This document shows positions 7,440 through 11,027 of a DNA stretch of 11,027 nucleotides, piece by piece (position 1 is the stretch's first letter; every line of letters begins with the position of its first letter). The notes beneath the pieces were generated by a model that had not been told where the DNA came from, did no database searches, and worked only from the letters and a program-made list of their open reading frames with translations. Both the position numbers and the translations under genes were made by a program. Source of the stretch: Gammaproteobacteria bacterium (GTDB taxonomy: Bacteria > Pseudomonadota > Gammaproteobacteria > Pseudomonadales > Azotimanducaceae); NCBI GenBank assembly GCA_003228415.1, contig QIDL01000221.1, positions 1-11,027 on the forward strand. Reading direction: 5' to 3'.

Positions 7440-7905
7440 TCAGTCCCCAGAGGAGATGGTGGCACCAGCTTCGATGAGCCCGGCTAGATCGTCCCGGGAG
7501 ATATCTGCAAGGACCGATCCGGCATCCTGACCGGGCAAAGGTGCCGGTCGACCAGCATGTATTCTGGAGTTCGAAAACCAGTTTCCCGGACCCGTGGTGC
7601 GCATCATTCCCAGTTTCCCATGTTCGCGGGTGACGATCTGACCACGCGATTGAACGGCACGCGGCGCCGGGAATACCAAGCCCCACAAACAGCTGCTCCC
7701 ATTCGGCAGCCGTTCGGGTCAGGAATATTTCGCTCAAATGCCGAATGAGCAGTTCATTCAATTCGAGTTTTGAGCCAAGGCCTCTTACGGTCATACCCAG
7801 ATCGATCAGATCCTGACGATCGAGCGCTTCCAGGAAGCGGGCGATTTCAACATCGCCTGTCGATTTCAGGTTCAGGCAGATACTTTTTTTGCCTCGATTC
7901 CAGGT
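7440..7905 (-). pseudogene. Family III CoA-transferase (CaiB/BaiF-like) remnant
   Basis: Intact family III CoA-transferases are about 390-400 residues and move CoA between acyl groups. Here three pieces remain. First, WNRGKKSICLNLKS (about 7902-7859) matches the conserved N-terminal NRGKRS-LDLKS segment. It then jumps in frame to a C-terminal-half segment, DVEIARFLEALDRQDL, continuing to LSEIFLTRTAAEWEQLFVGLGIPGAAC. The first 70-80 residues and roughly 150 central residues, including the usual catalytic Asp region, are gone. Near 7640-7655 the frame shifts, and similarity continues as QIVTREHGKLGMM, then APLPGQDAGS and ISRDDLAGLIEAGATI to the stop at 7440. So there are at least a 5' truncation, an internal deletion and a frameshift. 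Its truncated 5' end lies about 32 bases from the divergent bicupin start. It probably once served CoA activation in this pathway. Confidence 0.8.
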
Positions 7906-7936
7906 ATGGTTGGCGGCCCCGCAGGAAGGAGTCCCC

Positions 7937-9052
7937 ATGCGCGATCAAGAACCCCTGTTGGTCGATCTGAGCGATCGACCCGCTGTGATCAACCCGGCTC
8001 GGGCCAAGCCTGCGCGGGACTGGCCGCCGATCACCGTCAGCCGTGAAATGATCGATGCCCAGATCGAACGGCTGGCGGAACTACCGAGGCCGGCCAATGG
8101 CCGACGTCAGGTCATGTTCGTGCATCCCAGTGCTCCCACGCCTGGGTGCGGTCTCACGCCCGGCGTGCAGGTCACTCTCGATGTACTGAAACCCGGTGAG
8201 GAAACCATCCCCATACGACATAACTCCACCCAGGTAAATTTCTGTATCCGCGGCGCTGGTACCGCGGTGGTGGGTGAGCGGCGCATCGGCTTCGGTCAAT
8301 ACGATGTGTGGAATCACCCTTCCTACGTCACCTATCGGCACATGAACGAGGGCAAGGACCTGCAGGCTCGATTGACGTATTCCAATGCTGCCCTGTTGGA
8401 AATGATGCGCGTCCACATGGTGGAGGAGGATCCGTCGGATACCGTGGCGAACGTTGAGGATGACAAAGAAAGCGCGGGGATCGATGTCATCGAGAGGTTA
8501 CCGACCTTCAGCATAGGCGATGATGGGGCGTCGCTCATGCCCTACGAAACGCTCATCAATCCTCCATCGGTCGCGTCTGCCACGCTGCACTGGCCCTGGC
8601 TGACCGTGAAAGAGAACCTGGATAAGCTCGATGCACTGGGCGAAAGCTATGCCGGCCGACGCCTTTATCTGCTGTTCAATCCCAAGACCGAAGGGTTCAA
8701 TGGCACCACGCCCAATTTTTTCGCCACGATCACTATCAGACCTCCGGGCATTACCGATAAGCCTCACCGTCATGTCTCGTCGTCGATCAACTACTACTTC
8801 CGTGGCTCGGGCTACAGTCGGGTGGAAGGCAAGCGCTACGACTGGAAAGCCGGCGACCTGATGGTCTCGGCGCCGGGGTGGGCCGTACACAATCATGCCT
8901 CGGACGCTGGAGACCCGGTCTATGAACTCACGATTCAGGACCAGCCTTTGAACATCTACATGGAGTCGCTGCTATGGCAGGAAGACCTGTCGCTGCCGGT
9001 GAAATTACTCGGCGTCAATGAAGGTTTTGACACGAACCGGAACGCGTTGTAG
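7937..9052 (+). CDS. Bicupin dioxygenase, gentisate 1,2-dioxygenase-like
   Basis: A 371-residue cytoplasmic protein with two cupin barrels, the architecture of gentisate and related 1,2-dioxygenases that open hydroxylated rings with Fe(II). ATG 7937 has AGGAAGGAG at 7923-7931; the open frame upstream to 7889 lacks this support. The N-terminal cupin has IPIRHNSTQVNFCIRGAG (about residues 91-108), with one His (His95) where an HxH pair is expected, and a further His127. The C-terminal cupin has a full set: His277-Arg-His279 (KPHRHVSSSINYYFRGSG), then GDLMVSAPGWAVHNH with His318 or His320. The metal site therefore appears to be in the second barrel, unlike well-studied gentisate dioxygenases where it is in the first. 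The flavin reductase follows directly, its ATG adjoining this TAG. A related bicupin with another substrate is possible. Confidence 0.8.
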   Translation: MRDQEPLLVDLSDRPAVINPARAKPARDWPPITVSREMIDAQIERLAELPRPANGRRQVMFVHPSAPTPGCGLTPGVQVTLDVLKPGEETIPIRHNSTQVNFCIRGAGTAVVGERRIGFGQYDVWNHPSYVTYRHMNEGKDLQARLTYSNAALLEMMRVHMVEEDPSDTVANVEDDKESAGIDVIERLPTFSIGDDGASLMPYETLINPPSVASATLHWPWLTVKENLDKLDALGESYAGRRLYLLFNPKTEGFNGTTPNFFATITIRPPGITDKPHRHVSSSINYYFRGSGYSRVEGKRYDWKAGDLMVSAPGWAVHNHASDAGDPVYELTIQDQPLNIYMESLLWQEDLSLPVKLLGVNEGFDTNRNAL

Positions 9053-9688
9053 ATGTTCTACGATCCAAGAAAAAACCTGCGGCCGGAGCCGCTCAGTCAC
9101 AACCCTCTGAACGCGCTGGTAGCGCCACGTCCCATCGGTTGGATCTCCACCATTTCCGCAGCAGGCGAGCCGAACCTTGCGCCTTTCTCCTACTTCAACG
9201 CTTTTTCCGCAGATCCTCCGCTGGTGGGATTTGCGCCAAACGCCAAACCCGCCGAGGCGGGTATTGTAGAAAGTGGGGTCAAGGACTCGTTGGCAAATGT
9301 CCGTGCGGTACCCGAATTTACCGTGAGCGTGGTTTCCGCGGAACTCGTCCGACAGATGAATGAGACATCGAGACCGTTACCCCATGGCGAGAGTGAGTTC
9401 GAAGCGGCGGACCTGGTGGCGGCGAAATCACGGTTGGTCCGCCCTCCGTACGTGAAACGAGCCAGGGCGGCGCTCGAGTGCGTGGTGTTCGACATCATCG
9501 ATCTCCCGGTCCGCAGCGGCAGGCGGGGTAGCCACCTGATCCTGGGTGAAGTCATCGGCATTCACATAGACGATGAGCTCATAGTCAACGGCAAGGTCGA
9601 CAGCCGTGCGTTACAGCAGGTGAGTCGGCTCGGCTATTTCGACTACCACGTGGTGGATGATGTGTTCGAACTGCTCCGGCCCCGCTGA
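9053..9688 (+). CDS. Flavin reductase-like, FMN-binding split-barrel protein
   Basis: A 211-residue protein of the flavin reductase-like (split barrel) family, which bind FMN and typically reduce free flavin with NAD(P)H for a partner monooxygenase. The diagnostic N-terminal segment is present: LVAPRPIGWISTISAAGEPN, then LAPFSYFNAFSADPPLVGF (about residues 22-60). A later ANVRAVPEFTVSVV and NETSRPLPHGESEFEAA are also typical. Length is normal and no lesion is seen. ATG 9053 begins immediately after the bicupin TAG (9050-9052), with no distinct Shine-Dalgarno, so translation is probably coupled. The presumed monooxygenase partner is not in the window. Family members are not the usual electron donors of Rieske oxygenases, so assigning it to the alpha/beta pair would be speculative. 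Confidence 0.85.
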   Translation: MFYDPRKNLRPEPLSHNPLNALVAPRPIGWISTISAAGEPNLAPFSYFNAFSADPPLVGFAPNAKPAEAGIVESGVKDSLANVRAVPEFTVSVVSAELVRQMNETSRPLPHGESEFEAADLVAAKSRLVRPPYVKRARAALECVVFDIIDLPVRSGRRGSHLILGEVIGIHIDDELIVNGKVDSRALQQVSRLGYFDYHVVDDVFELLRPR

Positions 9689-9691
9689 GAA

Positions 9692-10210
9692 ATGTGCATC
9701 GTAGAAACAAAAGAGCGGACAGTTTCTCTGGACGGAGCGGTTGCGAATGCGGTGGTCAGCTTTGCCGATCATACGGTCTCCCTGGTGGCGCTGGTATCCG
9801 ATGAGGTCCGCTATGGTCGGCCGGTTGCCGGCTTAGGCTTCAATTCGATCGGCCGATATGCTCAGCGCGGCATTCTGTGCGAGCGTATGTTCCCGCGGCT
9901 GCACTCCGCCGACCCGAGCAGTTTGCTCAGTGAGGATGGCGGTTTCTTCGATGCAGCAGCGGTAGCAACCGCAGCCATGCGTAACGAAAAACCTGGCGGC
10001 CATGGTGATCGAGCCGGTGCGTTGGCCGCCCGCATGCCGGATGCCAAACCTTCGGTGTTGCTGGATATCGAAGCGGGAAGGATCAGTGAGGTGGACGTGA
10101 TCAATGGGGCAATCCCGCGTGAGGCTGCGAAGGCAGGTGTGTCGGCTCCGGTAAATATGACGCTCAACCGATTGGTGAGAGCGTTGGAGCGGCGCGGAAC
10201 TCACGCGTAG
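9692..10210 (+). CDS. Chimeric ORF: mandelate racemase-like N-terminus joined to ketopantoate reductase-like C-terminus
   Basis: A 172-codon frame, open and starting at ATG 9692, 3 bases after the flavin reductase stop. Residues 1 to about 108 are the capping-domain start of an enolase-superfamily (mandelate racemase/muconate lactonizing) protein: DHTVSLVALVSD, GRPVAGLGFNSIGRYAQRG, then MRNEKPGGHGDRA. In relatives this is followed by the barrel and catalytic residues. Here it switches at about residues 108-116 (near 10013-10039) to MPDAKPSVLLDIEAGR, EVDVINGAIPREAAKAG and APVNMTLNRLVRALERR, the C-terminal helical domain of PanE/ApbA-type ketopantoate reductases. Neither catalytic core nor the Rossmann fold survives, so no enzyme activity is expected. 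The simplest origin is a deletion removing the end of one gene and most of the next, by chance in frame. It is best regarded as a fused pseudogene that still reads as an ORF. Confidence 0.8.
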   Translation: MCIVETKERTVSLDGAVANAVVSFADHTVSLVALVSDEVRYGRPVAGLGFNSIGRYAQRGILCERMFPRLHSADPSSLLSEDGGFFDAAAVATAAMRNEKPGGHGDRAGALAARMPDAKPSVLLDIEAGRISEVDVINGAIPREAAKAGVSAPVNMTLNRLVRALERRGTHA

Positions 10211-10219
10211 TTGCTACGC
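10205..10219 (+). repeat. Inverted repeat at the end of the chimeric ORF
   Basis: GCGTAG (10205-10210) is a perfect inverted repeat of CTACGC (10214-10219) around the loop TTG, with the ORF's TAG stop forming part of the left arm. There is no T-run after it, so it is not a convincing terminator; it could be a short operator or chance. Confidence 0.25.
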
Positions 10220-10626
10220 TATGATGGTGAATATGAGAGAGAAAAGATGAGTGATGAGGATAGGCTGCTGGAGGCCGACCGAGTCAGATAATCTCCCAGC
10301 ATGGAGATGTGATGATATGTCGTGGCACCTTGATCGGCAGTGCTGCGGTAGACGGGAAGGTGAAGAACCTGCGCAGCAGGTTCCTCAGCGTCTGACAAAG
10401 ATCGGGGAACTCTTTCGAGATGCTCGCCTGGCAATCCACGGGTTTCTGAGCATCATCAACGTCACCACCGTACAGCCTCCAGCAGAGACTTGAGAACACG
10501 CCCTTTCGGGGCTGGTAACAATATACTTCGAATGCTAACCATTTGTGCTATGCAAGCGTGAGTTATTTTATTATTGTCCGGCACCAATGGTGCGGCACGA
10601 CCGCGGGTAAAGGATCTGGAGAAATC
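10211..10626 (+). other. 416-base gap with no recognised gene
   Basis: No family is recognised in any frame. Visible are a 14-residue ORF, ATG 10247 to TAA 10289-10291 (MSDEDRLLEADRVR), preceded by GAGAGAAAAG, which could be the residual start of a lost gene. There is also an 8-base perfect hairpin, GAACCTGC (10365-10372) with GCAGGTTC (10376-10383), loop GCA, and no T-run. An AT-rich stretch at about 10563-10576 lies upstream of the hydrolase and may hold its promoter, for example TTGTGC 10543-10548 with a poor -10. A short dyad, GCACC (10581-10585) with GGTGC (10589-10593), sits between it and the hydrolase start. Confidence 0.35.
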
Positions 10627-11027
10627 ATGAGCAGGCAGTGGCAGCGCAGCTTCGTATCGATGACTTCACCCACTGCGTCCAGAAACGGTGCGGGCTTCAA
10701 TCCTTGTCAGGGTCTGTATTACGAGCCCAAGGGAAAGAAGGCCAAAACGGCCTTTATCGCCACCCACTACAACGTCGATTTCAGCGAACACTACCTGGCC
10801 GAGTACATGGCGGAAAGGGGCTATGGATTTCTGGGCTGGAACACCCGCTTCAGAGGCAATGAGGCCTATTTTCTGCTCGAGCACGCATTGGTGGATATTG
10901 GTGCCGGCGTGCGCTGGCTGAAAGAAGAGGCCGGCATAGAGCAGTTGGTCATTCTAGGCAACTCTGGTGGCGGGTCGTTGATGGGTGCTTACCAGTCTCA
11001 GGCGCAGGAAGTGACCATGGAAGCAAC
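10627..11027 (+). CDS. Alpha/beta hydrolase, N-terminal part (runs off the window)
   Basis: The frame is open from ATG 10627 to the window edge (133 codons), with GGAG at 10618-10621 five bases upstream. It resembles cytoplasmic alpha/beta-fold hydrolases (esterase or lipase-like). TAFIATHYNVDFSEHYLAEYMAERGYGFLGWNTRFRG-type strands and helix (about residues 41-77) come before VRWLKEEAGIEQLVILG and the nucleophile elbow GNSGGGSL, placing the catalytic Ser at residue 113. The rest of the triad lies beyond the window. In this locus it could hydrolyse an ester or a ring-cleavage product, but the substrate is unknown. It follows a 416-base gap and is likely transcribed separately from the bicupin operon. 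No lesion is seen in the visible part. Confidence 0.8.
   Translation, partial: MSRQWQRSFVSMTSPTASRNGAGFNPCQGLYYEPKGKKAKTAFIATHYNVDFSEHYLAEYMAERGYGFLGWNTRFRGNEAYFLLEHALVDIGAGVRWLKEEAGIEQLVILGNSGGGSLMGAYQSQAQEVTMEA

Noticed and set aside
10251..10493. 80-codon plus-strand ORF in the gap
   Set aside because: No family similarity and no clear ribosome binding site; composition is not gene-like, so it is left as part of the gap.

Overview
The window looks like part of an aromatic or related cyclic-compound catabolism locus from a Gram-negative proteobacterium. The evidence is a TonB-dependent outer-membrane receptor with a TonB-box-like start, moderately GC-rich coding sequence, Shine-Dalgarno sites, and overlapping genes. 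A gammaproteobacterium is a reasonable guess, but the sequence does not prove it. No tRNA, rRNA, CRISPR array, transposase or phage gene was recognised.

Layout. Bases 1-403 are mostly non-coding leader with a plausible promoter. Bases 404-2683 (+) encode a TonB-dependent receptor interrupted by one in-frame TGA, followed by a VOC-superfamily metalloenzyme (2769-3356, +). On the minus strand lie a wrecked GPH-type sugar/cation symporter (about 3380-4292), an MFS transporter (4299-5531), and the beta (5528-6007) and alpha (6004-7242) subunits of a Rieske ring-hydroxylating oxygenase. The alpha, beta and MFS genes overlap by 4 bases each and have a good sigma70-type promoter upstream. A degraded family III CoA-transferase (about 7440-7905, -) follows. 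On the plus strand are a gentisate-dioxygenase-like bicupin (7937-9052), a flavin-reductase-like protein (9053-9688), and a chimeric ORF joining the N-terminus of a mandelate racemase-family protein to the C-terminus of a ketopantoate reductase-family protein (9692-10210). After a 416-base gap, an alpha/beta hydrolase (10627 onward) runs off the right edge.

How the genes could work together. The receptor would bring the compound through the outer membrane and the MFS protein through the inner membrane. The Rieske oxygenase would hydroxylate the ring, and the bicupin and/or VOC protein would act on the hydroxylated product. Hydrolase and CoA-transferase steps would process the fragments. The subunit sizes and the gentisate-dioxygenase-like partner are compatible with a salicylate-to-gentisate route, but the substrate is not shown by the sequence. 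No ferredoxin or ferredoxin reductase for the Rieske enzyme is in the window.

The most striking property is that the locus appears caught in mid-decay. Two genes carry a single in-frame nonsense codon in otherwise open frames (TGA at 779-781, TAA at 4076-4078). Several deletion scars cut family-defining domains in half: both ends of the GPH gene, the start and middle of the CoA-transferase, and the racemase/reductase fusion. The Rieske enzyme, VOC protein, bicupin, flavin reductase and hydrolase frames look intact. Read errors could explain the point stops, but not the deletions.
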